This document shows, one piece after another, positions 54,328-63,747 of a DNA stretch of 64,000 nt. The stretch covers positions 1 to 64,000 of the forward strand of contig NZ_AP018498.1 of the NCBI RefSeq assembly GCF_003569745.1, in the 5' to 3' direction. Origin of the DNA: Altererythrobacter sp. B11. GTDB lineage: Bacteria > Pseudomonadota > Alphaproteobacteria > Sphingomonadales > Sphingomonadaceae. The notes beneath the pieces are model-generated. The model was not told the origin of the DNA, did not search any database, and saw only the letters and a list, made by a program, of their open reading frames with translations. Position 1 is the stretch's first letter, and every line of letters starts with the position of its first letter. Position numbers and translations under genes: made by a program.

Positions 54328-54807
54328 CTGTCACCGCCTTTCGACTGCCCAACCTGCCGGAAATTATTAGGTTCCCAAGGGAATTGGCGCCCGGAGCGGG
54401 AACCAAACCAGCGGGCGCGCAGGCGGCCCGGCTGGTCGCGGAGGGCGTGCCCTGGAACACGCTGGAACAGTGTTCTTAGGGAAAAAATCTGGTGCGCTTT
54501 GAAGGCGTTGCAATGCACCCGCGCGAGGCGGGTGTTGGAGAAGCGAGGACCGGTGGAGCAGGTGGGGCGCATGCCCGGACGATGCCGGCTGGGGGGCGTG
54601 TAGGATAGGGGGCTATTGGACTCGATGATGACGAGTGCTATTGGTCGCCTGATTACGAACGGGACACCGCTGGCGTAATCGAGCAAATTCCTGAAGTAAT
54701 CCGGTAACTATACGCCACTAGCACGAAGGAGCCGTGTTAAGCGGCTAAGTTCCTCACTGCACTGTCGGGGGCCGCTCCAGCGCCCCCCGGTCGCACGCTC
54801 CGGCACT
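54328..54807. other. Repeat and decayed sequence between hypothetical gene and PIN-like gene
   Basis: This stretch contains repeat copy B (54453-54608). After it, 54618-54706 reads on the plus strand as DDDECYWSPDYERDTAGVIEQIPEVIR and a stop, which looks like the end of a lost gene. No complete gene was seen. A GGGGCCGC/GCGCCCC-type stem near 54765-54790 precedes the 3' end of the minus-strand gene and may be its terminator. Confidence 0.4.
54453..54608 (+). repeat. 155-bp dispersed repeat, copy B
   Basis: It shares with copy A (51619-51773) the opening TGGAACACGCTGGAACAGTG, the middle TTTGAAGGCGTTGCAA, a GGCGGGT-TTGGAG block and the ending GGCGTGTAGGATAG. Same orientation. The open frames that cross it on either strand look like shadows. 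Confidence 0.75.
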
Positions 54808-55136
54808 TCAGTCTTCGAGGCTCCAACTTAGCCGCCCGTCCGACCAAGAAAAGCTTACCGAATTTGCCAGATCGTTGCGCGCTACCTCTCGCAGTCTGCG
54901 CACAACACCGGCTTCAATTATTCTGTGGATGAGCTTGGACAGCCAAGCGCCAGGGCGATCCATCGCGCTCGCAATGGCCAACATTATGGAGATCAGTCCG
55001 GCGATCACCGCCCACCAGTTCAGATGCCCTGCCAGCGAATTGCTCGCCAGCGCAACGGTGGGAATTAGCGCGATAGCGACCGACGTCGCTCGGACAACAA
55101 ATCTGGCTGTTCTGAACCGCTCGCTTCCCCGCTCTA
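54808..55136 (-). pseudogene. PIN-like membrane protein gene, 3' part
   Basis: This is the end of the gene interrupted by IS copy 2. In the restored frame it continues ...LVERGSERFRTARFVVRATSVAIALIP and contains two membrane spans (about VRATSVAIALIPTVALAS and WWAVIAGLISIMLAIASAM) and a soluble tail ending LSWSLED. Without the IS the protein would be anchored in the membrane by this part. Confidence 0.75.
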
Positions 55137-55140
55137 CTAA

Positions 55141-56783
55141 CCTGTCTTATTCATGAGGCCGCCGCTCCGGGCTCGTTCGGCGGTGATCTGACATTGGCGG
55201 CGTGGCCTGGACGTGCGCCATCGTCGGCATTTTTCACCGCGGCAGGATCAATGGGCTTTTCGAGGTTGATGGACGGGGCGGGGGTCAGCGGCACTGCCGC
55301 GCTGGCTATGTTGGTGCAGGCCGGAGACCGATGGCGATGGCTCTGAACACGCTGGCATCGGGGCAGGCTGACGCTAGCCGCAAGCGGATGCGCGAGGCGT
55401 TCTCGATGACGCGGGCAGCGACCTTGAGCAGCCGGATGCGCAGGGTTGCGAACTCGGCTGCAGCCAGTGCCGCTGCTTTGGGGATTTCCTGCTGGATACG
55501 CCACATCAGCCAGTAGGAGGCGGTGTGCAGGATGAGGCGCATCTGGTTGGCATTGGCCGAGCGGCACGAGGTTCGGTCGCTGGCGAGCTGGGACTTGTGG
55601 CGCTTGATCAGGTTCTCGGCCTGACCACGCGCGCAGTAGAGCGTGTCGTAGATGTGCTCGGCCGATCCTGTTGCCAACGAGGTGACGACATAGCGGATGT
55701 CCATGCCCAGCGTGCTGGCCTCGATCCGGGCGACGACGCGGCGCTGGCACTGCCAGGTCTTTGCGCCGTAGCGGGTCTCGGCATAGTTACGCAGGACCGG
55801 GCATTGGCGCTGAGCCCGCCTGACCGCGCAGGCATCGGCGACCGCGACAATGACCGGATCGGTGCGCAGCGCGGCGTTGGTTGGCAGGCCGAGCACGTAG
55901 TCGATGCCGTGGGCCTCGCAGAAGGCCATGACCTCGGGCCGGCCATAGTGCCCGTCGCCGCGGATGGTGATGTGGGTATTGGGCCAGTGCCGGCGGATGT
56001 GGCGCACGAGGCGTCGGATGTGACCCGCCGCTTCGGCACCCGACGGTGTCTTGCCGGTGCGCAGCAGCATGGCGACCGGGCGGCCAGTAGCGGTGTCATA
56101 GACGTGGACCGGGAGGAAGCAGCGCTCGCCATGGTGGCCATTCCAGAACGAGAGTTGCTGATAGCCGTGGACGACATCGCAGGTGTCGTCGATATCGAGC
56201 GTCACCGCCTTGGGCGGCACGGGATAGCTGGCGCAGTATATGCCGATCATCTCGGCCATCATCCTGGCCAACTCGCGTGTGGTCGGCGCATTCTCCCAGC
56301 GGCTCATCGTCGGTTGGCTGGCGAGACCCGCGCCCGATCCCGGCAACTTGCCCAGCGCCAGGCGGAAGCCTGGATCGTCACGCAGGGCGTCAAGGTCATC
56401 GGCATCCTCGTAGCCGCACGCGATCGCGAACACGCGGGCGCGCAGGATGTCGTCGAGGCGATGGATCACCCGCGCAGGAGAGCGCCGGTCGGCAATGCAG
56501 CCCGCAAGCCGCCGGCAAATCCCCATCGCGCGTTCGGCCTGTGCCAGCAGCAAAACCCCGCCATCCGAAGTGAGGCGGCCACCGTCGAAGGCTGCGGCGA
56601 CTTTCTTGCGATGCACCGCTGGGAATCGGAATGGGCTTGCGATATCATCGTTCATGGCGGGTGTGGCCTGTGACATTTTCTGCCCTGCGACAGGGCCGGC
56701 GTAGACACCCAGTTCCTAAAACAGATCAGAGGCTTATGCCACTCCCGCCAACCCTTCAGGCCGCACCCGGTGAATAAGACGGG
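55141..56783 (-). mobile_element. IS1380-family insertion sequence, copy 2
   Basis: 1643 bp, the same length as copy 1 and with an identical transposase, but in opposite orientation. The 4-bp duplication is CTAA at 55137-55140 and 56784-56787. It sits outside the Tn7-like element, in the chromosome, so the IS moved independently of the transposon. Confidence 0.95.
55306..56676 (-). CDS. IS1380-family transposase, copy 2
   Basis: 456 residues, identical to the transposase of copy 1, with the same LDIDDTCD, IRGDGHYGRP and RGQAENLIKRH catalytic regions. It is intact and presumably active. Confidence 0.95.
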   Translation of the reverse strand: MSQATPAMNDDIASPFRFPAVHRKKVAAAFDGGRLTSDGGVLLLAQAERAMGICRRLAGCIADRRSPARVIHRLDDILRARVFAIACGYEDADDLDALRDDPGFRLALGKLPGSGAGLASQPTMSRWENAPTTRELARMMAEMIGIYCASYPVPPKAVTLDIDDTCDVVHGYQQLSFWNGHHGERCFLPVHVYDTATGRPVAMLLRTGKTPSGAEAAGHIRRLVRHIRRHWPNTHITIRGDGHYGRPEVMAFCEAHGIDYVLGLPTNAALRTDPVIVAVADACAVRRAQRQCPVLRNYAETRYGAKTWQCQRRVVARIEASTLGMDIRYVVTSLATGSAEHIYDTLYCARGQAENLIKRHKSQLASDRTSCRSANANQMRLILHTASYWLMWRIQQEIPKAAALAAAEFATLRIRLLKVAARVIENASRIRLRLASACPDASVFRAIAIGLRPAPT

Positions 56784-58515
56784 CTAAGGCGTCCAAGGTC
56801 GCGATATCGTTCGACGCCTTCTCTTCCGCTATGCACGCGGCAGACTGTTCGGTCTTCTCGGCCCGCAGTTGCTCGGCTTCGAGTTTTTGCTCAACTTCAG
56901 CCAACTGACGTTTGAATTGCTCATGCTCCTTGATTCGACGTGCCTTCTCCTTTGCGGCCACCTCCTCCCCTGCCGCATCTACTGCGGCTTCTACGAGCTG
57001 TTCGATCGTTGCACCTGAAACGTACCGCTCATTGTTCAAAGTTGCGTCCATAACCGCGCGCGCAGATCTCGGCACTTCGAGCAACAGCTCAAACTGTTCG
57101 ACTTGCTCCGGTTTAATTTTGGCGAGCTCTGCTCGCGCACGGTCAACGACCTTGCGGTTTAAGCGCAGCGACCGATCACATGAAAGCAGTAACTGGCTGT
57201 TCGGGATTTTGAAGCGAGACGCGGCGCCTCGGTTTCCGATCTCGATCCAGAGCTTGGCTGCTAGCTCTTTCAGGGTGATGATTGGCGGAGTCTGCCTTGC
57301 ATTGTAATATGCTATTTCCAGCAGGTGCCTCTTCGTCGCCCGCGCGAAGATATCATTCGTCGTGACGCAGACATAGCGGCTCTCGAAAAGGTCCGATGTC
57401 CGATATCCTGCCCGCCTCCGGATTGTGAGAACGGTGGTATCCGCATCCGCATAGCGAGCGTTCCCGTTCTCCTCGTCGTGCCAGTTGATTATCTCATCGA
57501 TACCTCTTGCACGATCCATATCGAAATAGACATGCGAACTAGGCATGAAGTCAGGTGTGTCCGGAAGAATTTCTATGCCTTTTTTCCTTACGGCGACATC
57601 GAATGCCTGAAGCAAGCTCAGAAGCGCGTTTTCGTTGACCCACCCCTTGCGCAGTGCCTCGCCAGTCGGGCCGTATCTATCTCGCGGGTTCGCCTTGAGT
57701 ACCGAGCGCAGCGCGTCACGCGCTTCCTCCACACAATGCGCAAAGGTGACGGTTGAAGCACCCATAGCCCGCAGGCTCTCGAATACATCGACGGACGCTT
57801 CTGATCTAATCTCGCCAGAACAACCGAGGTAGTCCAGGATTACCGGACCATCCACCACTACCTTGAGATTGATAGTCCGGCGCTTGGAAGGATTGCCGAT
57901 CTCTTCAGCCACGCGAAACAGAAACCCTACCGCCGAGAGGCTCGAAAGGACATCGCGAGCCGGCAACCTCTTCTTATTCACGTGCTCGACGAACCGGGCG
58001 GACAAATAATCCGCATCCGATCCTCGCGGGCTTACTGTACCTTCGAGCGGCGCATTTGCGTCGACGACGTATCGCAGTAAGACCGCGCCCGCTTCCATCG
58101 GATCGTCCGGCAGGGCATTGATGGGCGACAGTTCAGAGGCGAAGCTTCTAAAGGCGGTGCCAATCTCGATGAGCGCGTCACGAGTCTCATTAACGCGATC
58201 TGTTTCCTGTTCGGCTTCGGCAAGGTCAACGTAGAACGGACCTCTCGAAGGAAAATCCGATCTCGACTTGAGCCAACCAAGCTTTCTCAGCTTTGGGATG
58301 AAATACTCGGCCGCATCCGCCGAGACAGACCATCCGAATTGCTCTTTAACCTTTGCGATGAATGCCGTTGGCTCGAAAAGTTCGCCGTGCATTAGACTCA
58401 GAGGGCCAGAGAGCAGGACCACCAGTGCATCGGCCGGATCCGCGCTGTCTTTGATGACCGCACTCGCAAGTAGACAGATTCTTGCTTCCTGGACGATAGT
58501 TGCCGCGTCGTTCAA
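56784..58515 (-). pseudogene. PIN-like nuclease/membrane protein gene, 5' part, interrupted by IS1380
   Basis: The gene starts MNDAATIVQEARICLLASAV and runs 577 codons to the IS. Residues about 220-410 look like a PIN-type nuclease: VVVDGPVILDYLG (first Asp), HCVEEARDAL (Glu), ADADTTVLTIRR (Asp), VCVTTNDIFARAT (TxD motif). A charged coiled-coil (about 515-570, KEKARRIKEHEQFKRQLAEV) then leads to the membrane spans in the 3' part. Joining to 54808-55136 restores one frame of 686 residues. The insertion puts a false end after 16 more codons. The PIN call is by motif only. The neighbourhood (repeats, gene remnants) suggests an accessory locus. Confidence 0.65.
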
Positions 58516-58826
58516 GAGTCCCCCATCATCCTACACGTGTATTTCTTCTCCCATTATGCTCTAGCTTCATCCGCACCGCATTGCGAGCCCCAGGCGCAGT
58601 TCTGGTGAACAATAGAAATCGGCCAGTTCAAAGGTAGTCAGACCCGCGTCCTGGCCCGGCCGCTATTAGCCGATAAGGCAGGGCTATCTCTAAGCTGCTC
58701 CTCCCGTAGAGCAGGTTGCGAGCAGCGCCTCACGGGCATCCAATAAAAAATTGCCTTAGTGATATAACGCTCAGGGGGCGCGAACGGCCGCTTTGGGGGC
58801 GCAAAGCTGCCCCACCTGCCCACCCT
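58516..58826. other. Intergenic stretch before cdd
   Basis: No gene was recognised. It contains the promoter side of the PIN-like gene near 58516-58570 (AT-rich TTCTTCTCCCATTATGCTCTAG) and an AT-rich patch AATAAAAAATTGCC near 58742. Looked at for tRNA-like folds without success. Confidence 0.4.
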
Positions 58827-59261
58827 CTAATCCAAACTCGCCGGCCCGAAGGCCATCGGCAGCAGGGCCGAGAGCCTCACTTCCTGCACCGCGTCGGGGC
58901 CGACGCAGAGGACCAGCGGGTCGGTGCCGCCCAGCGCGGCGAGTTCGTTCAGCACCTGGCGGCAGCGGCCGCAGGGGGTGATGGGGGCGGCGCCGGGGGC
59001 CATGCGCGGGCCGGTGACGGCCACGGCGACGAGCCCGCCGCGCCTGCCCCCGGCCATGGCGGCGGCCACGGCCACCGTCTCGGCGCAGAGGGCGAGGCCG
59101 TAGCTGGCATTCTCCACATTGGCGCCCGCCACCACTTCGCCATCGTCGAACAGCAGGGCGGCGCCCACGGGGAAGTTGGAATAGGGGGCATAGGCGCCCT
59201 GTGCCGCGCGGCGGGCGGCGGCGATCAGATCGGCATGGGGGTGAGGCTGCGGCTCGCTCAT
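58827..59261 (-). CDS. cdd: Cytidine deaminase
   Basis: This 144-residue zinc hydrolase deaminates cytidine and deoxycytidine in pyrimidine salvage. The zinc site is CAE (in GLALCAETVAVAAA) and PCGRCRQVLNEL. The conserved YSNFPVGAALLFDDG and GANVENASYG precede it. The ATG at 59261 overlaps the stop of the GH25 gene (ATGA). Longer upstream open sequence is a shadow of that gene. Confidence 0.94.
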   Translation of the reverse strand: MSEPQPHPHADLIAAARRAAQGAYAPYSNFPVGAALLFDDGEVVAGANVENASYGLALCAETVAVAAAMAGGRRGGLVAVAVTGPRMAPGAAPITPCGRCRQVLNELAALGGTDPLVLCVGPDAVQEVRLSALLPMAFGPASLD

Positions 59262-59956
59262 GGCTGGGCGACCACCCAGCGCAGCGGTTCGGGCGCGGCG
59301 GCGGTGCGCAACGCGGCATTGGCGGTCCACAAGGTCCACGGGCGCCCCGCGTAATCCGGCTGCATGTAATCCCTTTCCAGCCACAGCCCGCGCTCGATCC
59401 GGGCGGCGAGGTGATAGCGATCCTCGAACCCGCGCGACAGCTTGAGCACGGCGGGGCGGCCGACATGGCCCTCCACCTGGTTGAGGAAGGTGGTCAGCTC
59501 GCTTTCCACCGCCGCCTCGCTCACCGGATCGGGGCAATCGTCGGCCAGCTTGCTCAGCTCGATCGCGGGGGGCAGCAGATCATCCTCGCGCGGGACGATG
59601 GTGACGAAATTGGCCGCCTGCCGCTCCGCCGGGATGCAGGGATCATAGGCATGCACCGCGCCGAAGCGCAGGCCGCTGCCCTGCACCCGCTCCAGATTGC
59701 GGGCGAAGGTGCCGTCGCGGCCATTGGCGCCGCTGCTGGCCTGGAGATAGACGAAATCGGCGCCGATCGCGCGCAGGGCGGTGAAATCCACCTCGCCATC
59801 GCCCGCGCCCACCAGCGCGCCCTGCACGGGGAATTGCTCCACCGCCGGCGCCCAGTGCTGCGCCTGCCACCACAGCCAGCCGGCGCCGGCCAGCGTCACC
59901 AGCAGCAGCGCGCCGGCGATACGCCAGCGCCAGGGAAACGCCCTCTTCCTGCCCAT
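59258..59956 (-). CDS. GH25-family lysozyme
   Basis: This 232-residue protein has a signal-anchor (WRIAGALLLVTLAGAGWLWW, about 10-30) followed by a GH25 muramidase fold. VQGALVGAGDGEVDFTALRAIGADFVYLQAS carries an Asp of the active site, and FGAVHAYDPCIPAERQAANFV and PAVLKLSRGFEDRY follow. Family members cleave peptidoglycan beta-1,4 bonds. It probably acts in the periplasm. It is coupled to cdd by a 4-bp overlap. Confidence 0.85.
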   Translation of the reverse strand: MGRKRAFPWRWRIAGALLLVTLAGAGWLWWQAQHWAPAVEQFPVQGALVGAGDGEVDFTALRAIGADFVYLQASSGANGRDGTFARNLERVQGSGLRFGAVHAYDPCIPAERQAANFVTIVPREDDLLPPAIELSKLADDCPDPVSEAAVESELTTFLNQVEGHVGRPAVLKLSRGFEDRYHLAARIERGLWLERDYMQPDYAGRPWTLWTANAALRTAAAPEPLRWVVAQP

Positions 59957-59992
59957 TACCGCCCCGAAAAAACCCGTGTTGCCTGCAGCCCG

Positions 59993-60499
59993 TCAGGCCT
60001 TGATATGAAGCACGCAGATCAGCGTGAAAAGCCTGCGGGCCGTATCGAAATCGGTTTCGATCTTGCCCTCCAGCGCTTCCAGCAAGTGCCGCGTGCCGCG
60101 ATCGTGAATGCCGCGCCGGGCCATGTCCACCGTCTCGATCTCCTGCGGGGAGGCCTTGCGCAGCGCCTTGTAATAGGAATCGCAGATGGCGAAATATTCG
60201 CGCACCACCCGGCGGAACCGTGCGAGGCCGAGGCCGACCGTGCCGGCATCCTCCCCCGCCCCGTCGCGAATCGCGATGGCCAGCCGCCCGTCCACCACCG
60301 AGAGATGGAGCGACCACGGCCCTTCCTGCCCCGTCTCCAGCGCGCGCAGCGGGGTGAAGCTGTTCGCCGCCTCCAGATCGCGCAGCGCGGCCTGCCGTTC
60401 GGATTCCACCGTGTCGCTGCGGCGCAGGATCGTCGCCTCGTCGAGGACGATGCGCGCGATGCGGTCTGCGCTGCGGTGGGAGGAGGTTTCGTCCGGCAT
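59993..60499 (-). CDS. UPF0262 family protein
   Basis: This 168-residue alphaproteobacterial protein of the UPF0262 family is recognisable from RIARIVLDEATILRRSDTVESERQAALRDLEAANSF and from the C-terminal RRGIHDRGTRHLLEALEGKIETDFDTARRLFTLICVLHIK. The function is unknown. It is typically found near core genes. It lies 36 bp upstream of the GH25 gene on the same strand and divergent from dnaB. Confidence 0.93.
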   Translation of the reverse strand: MPDETSSHRSADRIARIVLDEATILRRSDTVESERQAALRDLEAANSFTPLRALETGQEGPWSLHLSVVDGRLAIAIRDGAGEDAGTVGLGLARFRRVVREYFAICDSYYKALRKASPQEIETVDMARRGIHDRGTRHLLEALEGKIETDFDTARRLFTLICVLHIKA

Positions 60500-60648
60500 C
60501 TGAGCCTGCTGCTTTCGCAGAGCGGGCGGGCTTTCGCAAATGCCAGATGAGGGAAGTGCGGGGGATCATGCGGTGATCCCCGCTATCCACAGGGGGGCCG
60601 GTGGCCCGGCCTCTTGCGGCCGGAGTCGAGTGGGCGCATCAGGCGGCC

Positions 60649-62166
60649 ATGCCCGATCAAGACCTGCTCATCCGCGCCGCCACCCGCCAAGGGGGCGAAG
60701 CCGCCGCCGGCCGTGCCCTCCCCGCGAATCTGGAAGCGGAGGCGGCCTTCCTGGGCGCCGTGCTGATCGACAACCGCGTGCTGGAAGAGCTTTCGGTGCC
60801 GCTGCGGGCGGAGCATTTCTTCGCCCCGATCCATGCCCGTATCTTCGACCGGGTCGCGGTGCAGCTGGACAAGCAGATGGTGGTGACGCCGGTCACCCTC
60901 AAACCCTATTTCGAAGGGGATGAGGCGATGGCGGAGATGGGTGGCACGGCCTATCTCGCGCAGCTGACGGCGGACGGGCAGGGCCTGCTGGCCCCGCGCG
61001 AACTGGCCCAGCAGATCTATGACCTCGCCCTGCTGCGCGAACTGGTGAGCGTGGGCCGCGAACTGGTGGAAGGCGCGCTCGACACTTCGGAAGAGGTGGA
61101 GCCGATGCGCCAGATCGAGCGGGCCGAAGCCTCGCTCTATCGCGTGGCCGAAGGCGCCTCGGGCGAATCGGAAGCGGCCACCTTCCGCGGCGCCACCAAC
61201 AAGGCGCTGGAAATGATCGAGACGGCGATCAATTCGGGCGGCCATGTTTCGGGCAAGACCACCGGCCTCACATCCGTGAACGAGAAGGTCGGCGGGCTGC
61301 ACGATTCCGACCTCATCATCCTTGCCGGGCGGCCGGGCATGGGCAAGACCTCGCTCGCCACCAACATCGCCTTCAACTGCGCCGATCGCCTGCTGCGCGA
61401 CCAGCGCGACGGGATCGAGAAGTCGGTGGGTGCGCCGGTGGCCTTCTTCAGCCTGGAAATGTCCAGCGACCAGCTGGCCACGCGTATCCTGGCGGAGCAG
61501 GCGAAGATCTCCAGCGAAGCGCTGCGCATGGGCAAGATCAGCCGCGACGATTTCCAGCAGCTGTCCTACGCCAGCCAGCGACTGGCCGAACTGCCGCTGT
61601 ATATCGACGATACGCCCGCGCTCACCATCGGCGCGCTGCGCACCCGCGCGCGGCGGCTCAAGCGGCGCTATGACATCGGGCTGATCGTGGTCGACTATCT
61701 CCAGCTGCTGCAGGGCAGCGGGCGCGCGCAGGACAACCGCGTGAACGAGATTTCGGAAATCAGCCGCGGGCTGAAGACGCTGGCGAAGGAACTGGGCGTG
61801 CCGGTGATCGCGCTATCCCAGCTCTCCCGCGCGGTGGAGCAGCGCGACGACAAGCGCCCGATGCTGTCGGACCTGCGCGAATCCGGCTCTATCGAGCAGG
61901 ACGCCGACATGGTGTGGTTCGTCTATCGCGAGGATTACTACATCGCCTCGCGCGAGCCGAAGCTGCCCGCCGGCGATTCCGATGTGAAGGCGCAGGAAGC
62001 GCATGATACCTGGCGGCAGGAAATGGAGCGGGTCTATGGCCTCGCCGAACTGATCGTGGCGAAGCAACGCCACGGCTCCACCGGCAAGGTGCGCCTGCGC
62101 TTCGAGCCGAAGATCACCCGCTTCTCCGACCTGGCAGAAGGCGAATACCAGGGCGGCTACGACTAG
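60649..62166 (+). CDS. dnaB: Replicative DNA helicase DnaB
   Basis: This is the hexameric helicase that unwinds DNA at the replication fork. The N-terminal domain opens ALPANLEAEAAFLGAVLID. The RecA-like C-terminal domain carries Walker A GRPGMGKTS, VAFFSLEMS, Walker B-like LIVVDYLQLL, and a KQRHGSTGKVRLRFEP ending. The start is the ATG at 60649. Earlier in-frame codons lack homology. The 505-residue length is normal. It is convergent with a lipoprotein gene, with a 3-bp gap. Confidence 0.97.
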   Translation: MPDQDLLIRAATRQGGEAAAGRALPANLEAEAAFLGAVLIDNRVLEELSVPLRAEHFFAPIHARIFDRVAVQLDKQMVVTPVTLKPYFEGDEAMAEMGGTAYLAQLTADGQGLLAPRELAQQIYDLALLRELVSVGRELVEGALDTSEEVEPMRQIERAEASLYRVAEGASGESEAATFRGATNKALEMIETAINSGGHVSGKTTGLTSVNEKVGGLHDSDLIILAGRPGMGKTSLATNIAFNCADRLLRDQRDGIEKSVGAPVAFFSLEMSSDQLATRILAEQAKISSEALRMGKISRDDFQQLSYASQRLAELPLYIDDTPALTIGALRTRARRLKRRYDIGLIVVDYLQLLQGSGRAQDNRVNEISEISRGLKTLAKELGVPVIALSQLSRAVEQRDDKRPMLSDLRESGSIEQDADMVWFVYREDYYIASREPKLPAGDSDVKAQEAHDTWRQEMERVYGLAELIVAKQRHGSTGKVRLRFEPKITRFSDLAEGEYQGGYD

Positions 62167-62169
62167 CCG

Positions 62170-62676
62170 TCAGGGGCCGCAGGTCCAGCGGCCGGGGATC
62201 GTCAGCATCGCGCCGTCCTGCCGGTTCAGCCGCAGCTCCGCCGGGAAGGGCGGCGATTCTCCCTCGCCCGCCGCCGTGGTGGAGGTAAGCGCGACCTCAT
62301 AGCTCATATCCGACCCGGTGAAGCTGGTGCCGTCGGGCAGGGGATCGTATCCCCCCGCCTCGGTGGAGGTGAGCAGTTGCGGCGCATCGGCCCGCTTGGC
62401 GAGGCCGAGCGCATGGCCCTTGGCATCGGCGACGTTGCCCATGGCGAGCAGCAGCATGTCACCGTTTTCCGCGGTGAAGGAGCAGCCGAGTTCGCCCTTC
62501 AGATCGGCATCGGCAACGTCCTGCGGCGTGAGCGGGGTCAGTTCGATCGGCGATCCGGCCATTCCGCCGGCTGCGGGCGTGGCGGAAGCCTCCGCCTCGG
62601 GCTCGGGCTCGTCCGCCGCGGGGGAGCAGGCAGCGATTGCCAGCGCGGCGAAGGGGGCGATGAGGTGGCGGGGCAT
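62170..62676 (-). CDS. Hypothetical lipoprotein
   Basis: This 168-residue protein has a lipoprotein signal (MPRHLIAPFAALAIAACSPA, cysteine at about residue 17). A Glu/Ala/Pro-rich linker follows, then a small soluble domain (LKGELGCSFTAENGDMLLLAMGNVADAKGHALGLA, ending PGRWTCGP) with two cysteines that could form a disulphide. AGGAGA lies seven bases before the ATG at 62676. No family was recognised. Confidence 0.75.
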   Translation of the reverse strand: MPRHLIAPFAALAIAACSPAADEPEPEAEASATPAAGGMAGSPIELTPLTPQDVADADLKGELGCSFTAENGDMLLLAMGNVADAKGHALGLAKRADAPQLLTSTEAGGYDPLPDGTSFTGSDMSYEVALTSTTAAGEGESPPFPAELRLNRQDGAMLTIPGRWTCGP

Positions 62677-62837
62677 GATAAGGTCTCCTGTGCTTGCCCA
62701 TGCAACGCCCCGGCCCGGCACGGTTTCCCTCCCGGGCCCGCCGCACGGGGAGGTGGCGCCGCCATTTCCTTGACTCCGGCGCCCTACGCCCCTAGGTGCA
62801 GGCCTTTCCGGACAACACGTTTCTATCGGAGTGCCCT

Positions 62838-63182
62838 ATGGCGCGCGTTACCGTCGAAGATTGCATCGACAAGGTGCCCAACCGTTTCGATCTCGTCCTG
62901 CTCGCCGCGCAGCGCGCGCGCGAGATTTCGGGCGGCGCGGAACTGACCGTGGACCGCGATCGCGACAAGAACCCGGTCGTCGCCCTGCGCGAGATCGCCG
63001 AACAGACGGTGAAGCCCAAGCATCTGCACGAAAGCGTCGTCCAGTCGCTGCAGCGCGTCTTGCCTGATGAGGAGGACGAGGCCGATGAGATCGGTTCGCT
63101 GAGCCAGTCGGCGGAGGCTATGCGCCTCTCGGCCGCGGCCCCGGCCCGCTCCACCTCCATGGGTAGCGATTACGACGGCTGA
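62838..63182 (+). CDS. rpoZ: RNA polymerase omega subunit
   Basis: This 114-residue protein promotes RNA polymerase assembly and binds ppGpp. The family core [35 protein letters not shown] and [14 protein letters not shown] is exact. The start is the ATG at 62838. The C-terminal acidic and Ser/Ala-rich tail is longer than in E. coli, as is usual in alphaproteobacteria. A strong terminator follows. Confidence 0.97.
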   Translation: MARVTVEDCIDKVPNRFDLVLLAAQRAREISGGAELTVDRDRDKNPVVALREIAEQTVKPKHLHESVVQSLQRVLPDEEDEADEIGSLSQSAEAMRLSAAAPARSTSMGSDYDG

Positions 63183-63204
63183 GCCCGCCCATCCCGATTC
63201 CTGA

Positions 63205-63237
63205 AGGGCCGCACCGGCTGGTGCGGCCCTTTTTGTT
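63205..63237 (+). terminator. rpoZ terminator
   Basis: The stem AGGGCCGCAC paired with GTGCGGCCCT (loop CGGCTG), followed by TTTTTGTTTG, is a textbook Rho-independent terminator 23 bp after rpoZ. Confidence 0.92.
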
Positions 63238-63744
63238 TGTGCAGCCCCTCCTCCCCGCTGCCCCCGGCGAGATGTTGAAACAGGGCAGCCGGCTATTTCC
63301 AGGGCGATACTGAAAAACTCCGAACCGCTAACATGGATCAAGGCGGCGCTCCGCATTTAGTCCTTATCTGCGTGCAACAGGGGTTCCGGCACTTGCGGCT
63401 TTGCTCGCGACGGCAGGGGTGAGGGGATGCGCCAATGGGCGAAACCAGCCTCTGCCGGCATGGTGCGGACACGCCCTGGAATGATCTGACGGCGGCTGTG
63501 CTGCCCCACCTGACCCGCCGCTGCTTCGGCTCGGCGCGCAGGTGGCGAGTGAGGGAAGCGGTAGAATGTCCGGCAGGCTGCAAGAGGCGGAGATGATCCG
63601 GGGTGGAGGCGATTCCAGCGCCCCCTCCGGCGGCTGTGCGGATAGCGGCGGCTCTGCCGCAAACCTCCCGCCAGCAATGGATCCATTTCAGATGGAGGGC
63701 GCGGGGATCCCGGCGCCTCTGCCAGCGAGCGAGACCCGATCCAC
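63238..63744. other. Gene-free stretch before the Crp/Fnr gene
   Basis: About 500 bp without a convincing gene. Open frames on both strands (the longest on minus, to 63962) have skewed composition (Arg, Pro, Ser) and no family features. It must contain the promoter of the regulator gene. A conserved RNA was not recognised. Confidence 0.45.
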
Positions 63745-63747
63745 GTG

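Noticed and set aside
53973-54686. N-terminal extension of the catalase frame
   Set aside because: It crosses the small hypothetical gene in another frame and repeat B; catalase homology and a good ribosome site begin at the TTG at 53972.
60588-60600. DnaA-box-like CTATCCACA before dnaB
   Set aside because: Single imperfect match without a cluster or AT-rich region; chance is likely in this length.
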